A DNA stretch of 64,000 nucleotides from Xylanibacter muris (GTDB taxonomy: Bacteria; Bacteroidota; Bacteroidia; Bacteroidales; Bacteroidaceae). The stretch lies in NCBI RefSeq assembly GCF_013166605.1, contig NZ_JABKKF010000002.1:421996-485995 (forward strand), given 5' to 3'. Below the pieces are notes generated by a model. The model was not told where the DNA came from and did not search any database. It worked only from the letters and a program-made list of their open reading frames with translations. The translations under genes were made by a program, and so were the position numbers. This document shows, piece by piece, positions 8,275-16,635 of the stretch (position 1 is the first letter of the stretch; every line of letters begins with the position of its first letter).

Positions 8275-10239
8275 ATGGAATATAGTTATGTATTTTTGAT
8301 ACTTCTTCTGCCTTTCCTTTCTTTTATAGTGTTGGGACTTGCGGGTATGAAGATGCCGCACAAGACAGCTGGCCTTATCGGTACCCTATCGTTGGGTATC
8401 GTGACAGCCCTTTCTTATTATACCGCTTTCTGCTATTTTACGGCAGAGCGTGGTGTTGACGGCACATTTGCAACGATGGTGCCCTACAATTTCACATGGT
8501 TGCCTTTGGGGGTTCTGAATTTTGATCTCGGTATAATGCTTGATCCTATATCGGTGATGATGCTTATCGTTATCTCTACTGTCAGCCTGATGGTTCATAT
8601 ATATTCTTTTGGATATATGCACGGTGAGAAAGGATTCCAGCGTTATTATGCTTATCTGAGCCTTTTCACAATGTCAATGCTTGGCTTGGTTGTGGCGACA
8701 AATATTTTCCAGATGTATCTTTTCTGGGAACTTGTAGGTGTGAGTTCATATTTGCTCATCGGTTTTTACTATCCTTTGCATGCGGCTGTGGCTGCTTCAA
8801 AGAAAGCGTTTATTGTAACACGTTTTGCTGATATGTTCTTCCTTATAGGTATCCTTATATTTGGATTCTATACCGGTTCGTTCAGTTTTTCTTTTGCAGG
8901 CAATGTGGTAATGGGCGATGGTGCCACACCGTTTATTCCTGTTGATGTTGTAAGAGCCGTGGCAGCCGGTGGGTTTATTATCCCGACAGCTCTTGTTCTT
9001 ATGTTCATCGGTGGTGCCGGTAAGAGTGCCATGTTCCCGTTGCATATATGGCTTCCGGATGCCATGGAAGGTCCGACTCCTGTAAGTGCACTTATCCATG
9101 CCGCCACAATGGTTGTTGCTGGTGTGTTCCAGATTGCGCGTCTTTTCCCGTTGTGGATCGAGTATGCTCCTGGGCAGATGAGTATTGTTGTATATGTAGG
9201 TGTGTTTACTGCATTCTATGCAGCAGCGGTGGCATGTGCACAGAGCGATATAAAGCGTGTGCTTGCTTTCTCGACAATTTCTCAGATCGCGTTTATGATG
9301 GTTGCGCTTGGAGTATGTCTGCCTGGTCACGACGGTGCCGTGCTTGACAATCATGCCCAGCTTGGTTATATGGCGTCAATGTTCCATTTGTTCACACACG
9401 CCATGTTCAAGGCTTGTCTGTTTCTTGGTGCCGGATGTATCATACATGCTGTTCATTCAAATGAGATGTCAACGATGGGTGGTCTTCGCAAATACATGCC
9501 AATAACCCACATAACATTCCTCATTTCATGTATTGCAATTTCCGGTATACCTCCGTTCTCCGGTTTCTTCTCAAAGGATGAAATTATCACGGCATGTTTT
9601 GCATATAGTCCTGTCGTGGGTTGGATAATGACAGCCATTGCCGCAATGACCGCATTCTATATGTTCCGTCTTTATTATGGCATATTCTGGGGTACGGAGA
9701 ACAAAGAGCTTCATGAGCATCATACTCCGCACGAGGCGCCTCTTACCATGACCATTCCGCTTATCATACTTTCTGTAATCACACTGACCTGCGGTTGGAT
9801 AGTGAATTTCGGTTCGTTTGTAAGTGCAAGCGGTCTTGATTATGAGATACATCTCGATAAACAGATCGCAATAACGTCTACTGTCATAGCACTTATCAGT
9901 ATAGCCCTTGCCACCTATATATATAAAGGTGAGAAGCAGCCGATAGCTGATATTCTTTACAAGCGTTTCCCAAAACTTCACCGTGCCGCATATAAGCGTT
10001 TCTACATGGATGAGGTCTGGATGTTTATCACTCATAAGGTTATTTTCCGTCTTGTGTCTACTCCTATTGCATGGTTTGACCGTCATGTTGTTGACGGTAC
10101 GTTTGATTTCATCGCATGGGGCAGTAATGCCGCCGGTGAGACGATTCGTCCGTGGCAAAGCGGTGATGTCCGTCAGTATGCAGTATGGTTCCTCACAGGA
10201 ACAGTGGCATTAACATTAGTATTACTTTGCTTATTATAA
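8275..10239 (+). CDS. nuoL: NADH-quinone oxidoreductase subunit L
   Basis: This is the largest proton-pumping subunit (654 residues, about 14 antiporter-like helices plus a long C-terminal lateral helix). Core motifs are visible: FWELVGVSSYLLIGFYY (the conserved glutamate of helix 5), GKSAMFPLHIWLPDAMEGPTPVSALIHAATMV (parts FPLHIWLPDAMEGPTP and SALIHAATMV, with the central lysine), and SDIKRVLAFSTISQ. The end of the protein has an extra helix before the stop. NuoM starts five bases after the stop. Confidence 0.97.
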   Translation: MEYSYVFLILLLPFLSFIVLGLAGMKMPHKTAGLIGTLSLGIVTALSYYTAFCYFTAERGVDGTFATMVPYNFTWLPLGVLNFDLGIMLDPISVMMLIVISTVSLMVHIYSFGYMHGEKGFQRYYAYLSLFTMSMLGLVVATNIFQMYLFWELVGVSSYLLIGFYYPLHAAVAASKKAFIVTRFADMFFLIGILIFGFYTGSFSFSFAGNVVMGDGATPFIPVDVVRAVAAGGFIIPTALVLMFIGGAGKSAMFPLHIWLPDAMEGPTPVSALIHAATMVVAGVFQIARLFPLWIEYAPGQMSIVVYVGVFTAFYAAAVACAQSDIKRVLAFSTISQIAFMMVALGVCLPGHDGAVLDNHAQLGYMASMFHLFTHAMFKACLFLGAGCIIHAVHSNEMSTMGGLRKYMPITHITFLISCIAISGIPPFSGFFSKDEIITACFAYSPVVGWIMTAIAAMTAFYMFRLYYGIFWGTENKELHEHHTPHEAPLTMTIPLIILSVITLTCGWIVNFGSFVSASGLDYEIHLDKQIAITSTVIALISIALATYIYKGEKQPIADILYKRFPKLHRAAYKRFYMDEVWMFITHKVIFRLVSTPIAWFDRHVVDGTFDFIAWGSNAAGETIRPWQSGDVRQYAVWFLTGTVALTLVLLCLL

Positions 10240-10244
10240 TAGAA

Positions 10245-11729
10245 ATGAATATATTGAGTTTATTCGTATTGATACCTGTAGTGATGCTGCTTGGTCTTTG
10301 GATAGCACGCAATCTCAATCAGGTTCGCGGAGTGATGGTGATTGGTTCTTCCTTTTTGCTTGCTCTCTCTGTGTATTTGACAGTCGCCTTCATACAGGCA
10401 CGTCAGAATGGCGATACTTCAGCCATGCTTTTCACCTATAGTACTCCTTGGTTCAAGCCTCTAAATATCGCCTATTCAACTGGTGTTGACGGAATCTCGG
10501 TTGTGATGCTGCTTCTTTCAAGTATCATTGTCTTTACCGGAACTTTCGCATCATGGCAGCTTAAACCGATGACTAAGGAATACTTCCTTTGGTTCACTTT
10601 GTTGTCGACAGGTGTTTACGGATTCTTTATCTGCACAGACCTGTTTACTATGTTCATGTTCTACGAGGTTGCCCTTATTCCAATGTATCTTCTTATCGGA
10701 GTTTGGGGCAGCGGTCAGAAAGAATATGCCGCAATGAAGCTGACCCTGATGCTTATGGGTGGCTCGGCCCTTCTTATCATAGGTATATTGGGAATTTATT
10801 ATTTCAGTGGAGCGACGACCATGAATATTACCGAGATTGCGGCAATGCACAATATTCCGGTTGATATACAGAAAGTGTTCTTCCCGTTCATTTTCATCGG
10901 TTTCGGTGTTCTTGGTGCCCTGTTCCCATTCCATACATGGTCACCTGACGGTCACGCTTCTGCTCCTACAGCCGTTTCTATGCTTCACGCAGGTGTGTTG
11001 ATGAAGCTTGGAGGTTACGGATGTTTCCGCATTGCAATGTACCTTTTGCCGGAAGCGGCACATGAGCTTTCATGGATATTCCTTATCCTTACTACAATCT
11101 CGGTTGTTTACGGTGCCCTTTCCGCATGTGTGCAGACAGACCTTAAATATATAAATGCCTATTCTTCAGTGTCGCACTGCGGTCTGGTGTTGTTTGCTTT
11201 GCTGATGATGACAAAGACAGCGTGCACCGGAGCAATCCTTCAGATGCTTTCACATGGTCTGATGACAGCTTTGTTCTTTGCTCTCATAGGTATGATTTAC
11301 GGTCGTACACATACGCGTGATATCCGCAAGCTTGGCGGTTTGATGAAAATAATGCCGTTTCTCTCTGTAGGTTATGTCATTGCCGGTCTTGCCAACCTCG
11401 GTCTTCCCGGTTTCTCAGGTTTCATTGCCGAGATGACAATCTTTGTTGGCTCGTTTGAGAATAATGATGTATTTCACCGCACATGCACCATCATCGCATG
11501 TACATCTATTGTAGTGACAGCCGTTTATATTCTCCGCGTTGTCGGTAAGATTCTTTTCGAGAAGGTTGCCGACCCTCATTACGAGCAGCTCACTGATGCC
11601 ACATGGGACGAGCGTTTCTCTGTATGCTGTCTTATCTTCTGTGTGGCAGGTTTGGGTATGGCTCCGCTGTGGGTAAGCAATGTAATCAACGGAGGTGTAA
11701 GCTCAGTATTAAGTGTAATTAACTTCTAA
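10245..11729 (+). CDS. nuoM: NADH-quinone oxidoreductase subunit M
   Basis: This is an antiporter-like proton-pumping subunit of 494 residues. The conserved FYEVALIPMYLLIGVWG carries the helix-5 glutamate, LFPFHTWSPDGHASAPTAVSM (parts LFPFHTWSPDG and APTAVSM) the trans-membrane channel region, and DLKYINAYSSVSHCG the lysine helix. The frame is open back to 10185 inside nuoL, but the ATG at 10245 directly follows the nuoL stop and starts a hydrophobic helix as expected. Confidence 0.97.
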   Translation: MNILSLFVLIPVVMLLGLWIARNLNQVRGVMVIGSSFLLALSVYLTVAFIQARQNGDTSAMLFTYSTPWFKPLNIAYSTGVDGISVVMLLLSSIIVFTGTFASWQLKPMTKEYFLWFTLLSTGVYGFFICTDLFTMFMFYEVALIPMYLLIGVWGSGQKEYAAMKLTLMLMGGSALLIIGILGIYYFSGATTMNITEIAAMHNIPVDIQKVFFPFIFIGFGVLGALFPFHTWSPDGHASAPTAVSMLHAGVLMKLGGYGCFRIAMYLLPEAAHELSWIFLILTTISVVYGALSACVQTDLKYINAYSSVSHCGLVLFALLMMTKTACTGAILQMLSHGLMTALFFALIGMIYGRTHTRDIRKLGGLMKIMPFLSVGYVIAGLANLGLPGFSGFIAEMTIFVGSFENNDVFHRTCTIIACTSIVVTAVYILRVVGKILFEKVADPHYEQLTDATWDERFSVCCLIFCVAGLGMAPLWVSNVINGGVSSVLSVINF

Positions 11730-11746
11730 AATCAGTCAGGTATAAA

Positions 11747-13174
11747 ATGGATTACAGTCAGTTTTTTAGTATGATTCCTGAAGCTACCCTAATGGTGGCT
11801 CTGGTAATAGTTTTTCTTGCCGACCTTATTTTGAAAGGTGAGAATAAACATTCTGCATTGAGCCTGCTGACAGGAGTTCTTCTTGTTTCCCAGCTTGCTG
11901 TTTGCTTCATGCAGACACCGGCAGAGGCATTCAGCGGACTTTATGTCTCTACAGCTGCGACAAATATAATGAAAGCGATTCTTACAGGCGGTTCACTGAT
12001 TGTTGTAATCATGGCGCAGTCATGGTTGCAGCGTGCCGATGTGGCAGATAAGGAGGGGGAATTCTATGAGCTTCTCATTTCCACTTTGCTCGGTATGTAT
12101 ATGATGATGTCTTCCGGCCACTTCCTCATGTTCTTCCTCGGTCTTGAGATGGCTTCCGTTCCAATGGCATGTATGGTTGCCCTTGATAAGTGCCGTAAGG
12201 AATCGGCTGAGGCTGCCGCGAAATTTATCATCACAGCTACATTCTCAAGCGGTGTGATGCTTTACGGTATCTCTTTCATTTATGCAATGACAGGTACGCT
12301 TTATTTTGATGATGTGGTAAACTACATTGATGCGACTCCTATGACAATCATGGGTCTTGTGTTCTTCTTCAGTGGTCTTGGTTTCAAGATTTCCCTTGTT
12401 CCGTTCCACTTCTGGACAGCTGATACATATCAGGGTGCTCCCACGGCTGTTACCGGTTATATGAGTGTAGTTTCAAAGGGTGCCGCAGCATTCACTCTGA
12501 TGGCGATTCTCATGAAGGTTTTTGCTCCTATAGCTGAATACTATGAGTATCTTCTCTACATTGTGATTGTGCTCAGCATCACAGTAGCCAATCTGTTTGC
12601 CCTCCGTCAGAATGAGCTTAAGCGATTCATGGCTTTCAGTTCGATCTCACAAGCCGGATATATAATGCTTGCCGCAGTGGGCAGCAACGGTATGGCACTT
12701 TCTTCATTGATTTACTATGTTCTTGTATATGTGGTTGCAAACATGGCAGTGTTCACCGTAATCAATGTCGTAGAGACACGCGGTAAGGGAAATACCAGAA
12801 TGAGTTGTTATGACGGATTTTATCAGACAAATCCGAAATTGTCGTTCCTGATGACACTTGCTCTGTTCTCACTTGCCGGTATACCTCCGTTTGCCGGTAT
12901 GTTCAGCAAGTTCTTCGTGTTTATGGCAGCAGCACAGAATGGCTCGTTCCTTGCATATTTTGTTCTTTTCATAGCATTGATAAATACGGTGGCCAGTCTT
13001 TACTACTATCTGCTTATCGTTAAGGCTATGTATATAAAGAGCAACGACAATCCGTTGCCGGAGTTCCGTAGTGATTGCAACACTAAACTTGCGCTTGGTC
13101 TCTGCACGGCAGGTATCGTTGCGTTTGGTGTTTGCAGTTGTGTTTACGATTGGATTGCGGCAGCTTGTATTTGA
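11747..13174 (+). CDS. nuoN: NADH-quinone oxidoreductase subunit N
   Basis: This is the last proton-pumping subunit and last gene of the operon (475 residues). Family marks are FFLGLEMASVPMACMVAL (helix-5 glutamate), VPFHFWTADTYQGAPTAVTGY (parts VPFHFWTADTY and APTAVTGY), and ELKRFMAFSSISQAGY. It is followed within 25 bp by a strong terminator, closing the transcription unit. Confidence 0.97.
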   Translation: MDYSQFFSMIPEATLMVALVIVFLADLILKGENKHSALSLLTGVLLVSQLAVCFMQTPAEAFSGLYVSTAATNIMKAILTGGSLIVVIMAQSWLQRADVADKEGEFYELLISTLLGMYMMMSSGHFLMFFLGLEMASVPMACMVALDKCRKESAEAAAKFIITATFSSGVMLYGISFIYAMTGTLYFDDVVNYIDATPMTIMGLVFFFSGLGFKISLVPFHFWTADTYQGAPTAVTGYMSVVSKGAAAFTLMAILMKVFAPIAEYYEYLLYIVIVLSITVANLFALRQNELKRFMAFSSISQAGYIMLAAVGSNGMALSSLIYYVLVYVVANMAVFTVINVVETRGKGNTRMSCYDGFYQTNPKLSFLMTLALFSLAGIPPFAGMFSKFFVFMAAAQNGSFLAYFVLFIALINTVASLYYYLLIVKAMYIKSNDNPLPEFRSDCNTKLALGLCTAGIVAFGVCSCVYDWIAAACI

Positions 13175-13198
13175 CAGTCGGAATTTGATTATAGGCAG

Positions 13199-13236
13199 AG
13201 ACGGATGCGGATTCATACCGTGTCCGTCTTTGTTTT
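13199..13236 (+). terminator. Terminator of the nuo operon
   Basis: AGACGGA at 13199-13205 pairs with TCCGTCT at 13223-13229, and the right arm is followed by a T-rich run (TTGTTTTTAT). It lies 25 bp after the nuoN stop, as expected for an intrinsic terminator. Confidence 0.8.
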
Positions 13237-13266
13237 TATACTAACCATTTTTTTGCGGCAAACGTT

Positions 13267-14817
13267 TTGAGATTCATTTCCATTCCACATCTGATTTCCG
13301 TCAGTCCTCTTGTGCCCGTATGCCTGTGTATGGCTGCAGGTATGGTTGTGTCGCCTTATGTGTGTGATTTCATCGGGATTATGCCTTTGGCGTTTCTGCT
13401 TTCATGGGTTGTGCTTGTCGGCTTGTTCCTTAACAATTATAAGACTTCGCAAACATTGTATATCTTTATTGCTTATGTATTGTCTGGAATCATACTTCAT
13501 GGAATTGCTGTGAGACGCACAACAGTGAGGTTGACCGGTGAGGCGGAAACCTACAGTGCTGTGGTTTATTCACGGCCTGCATTTGGAAGCAGGAATATCA
13601 GCTTTGATATCATTGTACAGACAGGAACGTTGGAGGGAAAGAAAGTAAGGGTTTTTATTCCGGAAAAATGTCTTTCCGATACTGAAAGCAAGAAAATAAC
13701 CGGTGGAACTCTAAAGATAGGTGACGGTGTGGAGCTCACTTCCATGTTCAGGGTTCCATGCTCGTCGAGTAATTCAAAATTTGATTATGCCGCTTATTTG
13801 CGCGGTCGTAATATTGTGGCCGTGACTTATGTTACTCCTGAAAATATAAAGCGTCTTGAAACGTATATAGATAATATTTCATTTCTTGATGAGATGATGT
13901 TGTATTTCGGTCATTGGCGTCAGGAATTATTTGAAGCTTATTCCGATAATGACATTTCCGGCCAGGAAGGAGCCGTTGTCATGGCAATGACTTTAGGCGA
14001 CAAGTCTTTTTTGTCGTCAGACACGAAAGATGTATATTCCGTTTCGGGAGCTTCACATGTGCTGGCTCTTTCCGGATTGCATTTGGGAATTATATATGCA
14101 TTGTTTTCGTTTCTGTTTTTCAGGAAAAACAGACTGTATGAGATATTGTCGGTCTGTTTCATTTGGGGGTATGTTTTTCTTGTAGGTTTTTCTCCTTCTG
14201 TTGTACGTGCGGCTATAATGATAAGTATATGTTCCTTGGGAGTGGTTGCCGGCCGTGAATCTATGTCACTCAACAGTCTTGCCTTTGCCGCATTGATAAT
14301 GCTGGTTGTCAATCCCTTGAATATAGGCGATGCCGGTTTCCAACTTTCATTTATGGCAGTAGGATTTATCATTACTTTCGGGAGGCAGGCTATTGAATGG
14401 TTCACTCCGAAGTTTAGAATGCAGCATCGTCTCTTTGTGTCTGTTTGGTCGTTTGCCGTAATCACCGTTGCGGCCCAATTGGCTACGGCTCCGTTGGTCG
14501 CGTATTATTTCGGTGGCATACCGCTGTACTTTATGCTCACAAATATTGTTGCAATACCGTTTGCGTCAATTATTCTGTATCTTTCTGCCGGATTTCTTAT
14601 CATTCCTTTTGCCCGTCATATCTTTGCAGCGGCAATCATGTATGTGGCAACTTTGATGAATGAAATATTGGGTACAATAGCTTCATTTCCGTGTTCGTAT
14701 ATACCGGTAGGGGATATCTCGGTTCTACAGACGGTTCTCGTTTATATAATTATTGTCTGTTTTCTTGTTGCAGTGGATATTATGGCGAGAAAATTTATAT
14801 GTACGGATGTACCTTAA
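13267..14817 (+). CDS. ComEC/Rec2-family membrane protein
   Basis: This 516-residue polytopic membrane protein has the ComEC competence domain: an N-terminal pair of helices, an OB-like extracellular domain (about residues 85-180), then the transmembrane core with SGASHVLALSGLHLGIIYALF (parts ASHVLALSGLHLG and IIYALF), which is the ComEC hallmark. ComEC proteins form the inner-membrane channel for single-stranded DNA uptake. The C-terminal metallo-beta-lactamase domain found in longer homologues is absent, as is common in Bacteroidota. No ATG gives a complete N terminus, and a TTG at 13267, 31 bp after the nuo terminator, is the best start. Start confidence is modest and family confidence is high. 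Confidence 0.88.
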   Translation: MRFISIPHLISVSPLVPVCLCMAAGMVVSPYVCDFIGIMPLAFLLSWVVLVGLFLNNYKTSQTLYIFIAYVLSGIILHGIAVRRTTVRLTGEAETYSAVVYSRPAFGSRNISFDIIVQTGTLEGKKVRVFIPEKCLSDTESKKITGGTLKIGDGVELTSMFRVPCSSSNSKFDYAAYLRGRNIVAVTYVTPENIKRLETYIDNISFLDEMMLYFGHWRQELFEAYSDNDISGQEGAVVMAMTLGDKSFLSSDTKDVYSVSGASHVLALSGLHLGIIYALFSFLFFRKNRLYEILSVCFIWGYVFLVGFSPSVVRAAIMISICSLGVVAGRESMSLNSLAFAALIMLVVNPLNIGDAGFQLSFMAVGFIITFGRQAIEWFTPKFRMQHRLFVSVWSFAVITVAAQLATAPLVAYYFGGIPLYFMLTNIVAIPFASIILYLSAGFLIIPFARHIFAAAIMYVATLMNEILGTIASFPCSYIPVGDISVLQTVLVYIIIVCFLVAVDIMARKFICTDVP

Positions 14818-14895
14818 GCACATGTCAAGATAAAAACAGTCATGAAAATATATTTATGCCGCTTGACACATCGCAAAGCGATGTCCGTACATATA
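14796..14895. repeat. Nested inverted repeats at the comEC 3' end
   Basis: A 12-bp perfect inverted repeat (TATATGTACGGA at 14796-14807 and its complement at 14884-14895) brackets two smaller ones: TGTCAAG at 14823-14829 with CTTGACA at 14862-14868, and a tight hairpin ACATCGC-AAA-GCGATGT at 14868-14884. The outer left arm is inside the last codons of comEC. It lies between convergent genes and may act as a transcript end structure. There is no clear T-run, so the role is uncertain. Confidence 0.5.
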
Positions 14896-14924
14896 GTATA
14901 AGCTGTATTGTGCGTAGATATTTC

Positions 14925-16364
14925 TTACGGAGTCCATACGGCGGCTTTGCCTCCTGATACAAAGAAGAGTCCGTTTCCTTCGTTGTCTATAGTGACCTCT
15001 TCCGTCCGGTTGCCTGTGATTTCATGCCAAACTTCTCCGGCATGCTGTATTCCCACGTTCATTTGTTTCTCACCGTCCTCACCGTTTGATATTAGCAGCG
15101 CGAGACCGGATCCCGGAATCTTCTCCACTCCCTGGCGTGTGAATCCTATTGTACATGGATGGTCAAAATAATCAGTCTGTATTCCATGGGCACATCTCTG
15201 TCGTACGTCCAGCAGTTTTTCGATTATATCCTTATGTGGAGATACGTTACCTTCTGTTCCGTAGTAATCACCGTAGAATATACACGGATATCCTTTTTCC
15301 ATAAGCAGAATCAGGGCGTATGCCGACGGTTTGAACCAGTCTTCAATGTAAGACTCGAGCGAACTGCCTTGTTGTGAGTCATGATTATCCACGAATGTCA
15401 CCGCCAATTCAGGATGGCGTGACACAAGCGTATTGTCGAGAATTGTGCGCAAGTCGTAGTCACAACTGTTTTTTGACGCCTTATGCATATTATAATGCAG
15501 GCATACGTCAAAGAGGTCTATTCCGTATTCAACGTTGGCAAGATATCCTTCCATAGTCTCTATGTCTTCTATCCAGTATTCTCCCACGGCATAGAATCCG
15601 GCTCCGCATTCCGCCCTGACGGCCTCGAGAAATTGTTTTGTGAACTTGTCATTCATGTGTTTTATGGCATCAAGGCGCATACCGTCTATTTTTGTTTCCT
15701 TTGTTACCCATATTCCCCAGTGTTTCAAGTCTGCAATCACATCTGGGTGGTCAAGGTCTATATCAGAGAACATAAGATAATCGTAATTTCCGTTCTCATT
15801 GTCTACACCTACACTCCATGCTTTTCCTTCACTTACAATCTGGTAAATTCCGGTTTTTTTGTCCCGTTCATTATAATCGGTACCAGAGAAGTGAAACCAA
15901 TGCCATTTAAAGTCGGAGTATTTTTCGCCTCGTCCGGGAAAGTCGAATCCCGTCCAACATTCTATTTCATACGGTTCGCAGAGCGGTTGGTCGCGGTCAT
16001 CCGGATCCACAAGCCGTGCCATGCATGTCTCTATATGGTCGGCTCCGGCTTTATGGTTCATTACGGCGTCAAGGTATACACAGATGTCACACGCATGTAA
16101 CGCTTCAATCATTTCAATAAGTTCCTGCTTTGTGCCGTATTTTGTTCGCACAGCTCCTTTTTGGTCAAACTCTCCAAGGTCATAAAGGTCGTATGTGCCG
16201 TATCCGACGTCTTCAGTTCCGCATCCTTTATATGCCGGCGGTATCCATACGGCTGTTACTCCTATGTCATGAAGATGTTGCGCATCCTCTTTCAACTGTT
16301 TCCACAAACTGCCGTCATCCGGCAGATTCCATTCAAAATACTGCATCATTACTCCGTTTTTCAT
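14925..16364 (-). CDS. Cytoplasmic alpha-amylase (GH13)
   Basis: This 479-residue alpha-amylase has no signal peptide, so it probably acts inside the cell on maltodextrins or glycogen-like alpha-1,4-glucans. The (beta/alpha)8 barrel shows all four GH13 regions: DAVMNHKAGADH near residue 99, GMRLDAIKHM with the nucleophile Asp232, AVGEYWIED with the acid/base Glu262, and FVDNHDS with the transition-state Asp329. The N terminus MMQYFEWNLPDDGSLW is typical of the bacterial cytoplasmic AmyS-like group (GH13 subfamily 5). It converges with comEC. No other starch genes are next to it. Confidence 0.95.
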   Translation of the reverse strand: MKNGVMMQYFEWNLPDDGSLWKQLKEDAQHLHDIGVTAVWIPPAYKGCGTEDVGYGTYDLYDLGEFDQKGAVRTKYGTKQELIEMIEALHACDICVYLDAVMNHKAGADHIETCMARLVDPDDRDQPLCEPYEIECWTGFDFPGRGEKYSDFKWHWFHFSGTDYNERDKKTGIYQIVSEGKAWSVGVDNENGNYDYLMFSDIDLDHPDVIADLKHWGIWVTKETKIDGMRLDAIKHMNDKFTKQFLEAVRAECGAGFYAVGEYWIEDIETMEGYLANVEYGIDLFDVCLHYNMHKASKNSCDYDLRTILDNTLVSRHPELAVTFVDNHDSQQGSSLESYIEDWFKPSAYALILLMEKGYPCIFYGDYYGTEGNVSPHKDIIEKLLDVRQRCAHGIQTDYFDHPCTIGFTRQGVEKIPGSGLALLISNGEDGEKQMNVGIQHAGEVWHEITGNRTEEVTIDNEGNGLFFVSGGKAAVWTP

Positions 16365-16560
16365 ATTTTACTCTTTTTTATTTGTTATATATACCGTTAT
16401 AAACATCTGTGGAAAGGTGATGTATACAGTCCGTTCCACTCGGCAAATATATTTGAAAACACGGGTATTATGATAAAACAGTCCTGTAAAAAAGCGTAAC
16501 AGATGTTTTGTTTAATCTATTTTTGTATGAAAAAACAATTCAACCACTGTTTTTCATATA

Positions 16561-16617
16561 TAAAAAGACAAGTTAACGGTATGTGATTGTATTTCAACCG
16601 TTAACTTGTCCTTTTTT
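16561..16617 (-). terminator. Terminator downstream of the GH2 gene
   Basis: GACAAGTTAACGGT at 16567-16580 pairs perfectly with its complement at 16597-16610 (14 bp stem, 16-nt loop). T-runs are present on both strands beyond the stem, so it can stop the minus-strand GH2 transcript and any read-through from the other side. Confidence 0.85.
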
Positions 16618-16635
16618 ATATATTGCATATACAAC

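Noticed and set aside
8797..9354. Long minus-strand open frame of 185 codons inside nuoL
   Set aside because: It lies wholly in nuoL, is rich in H, C, R and T without a fold pattern, and has no ribosome binding site; it is a shadow frame.
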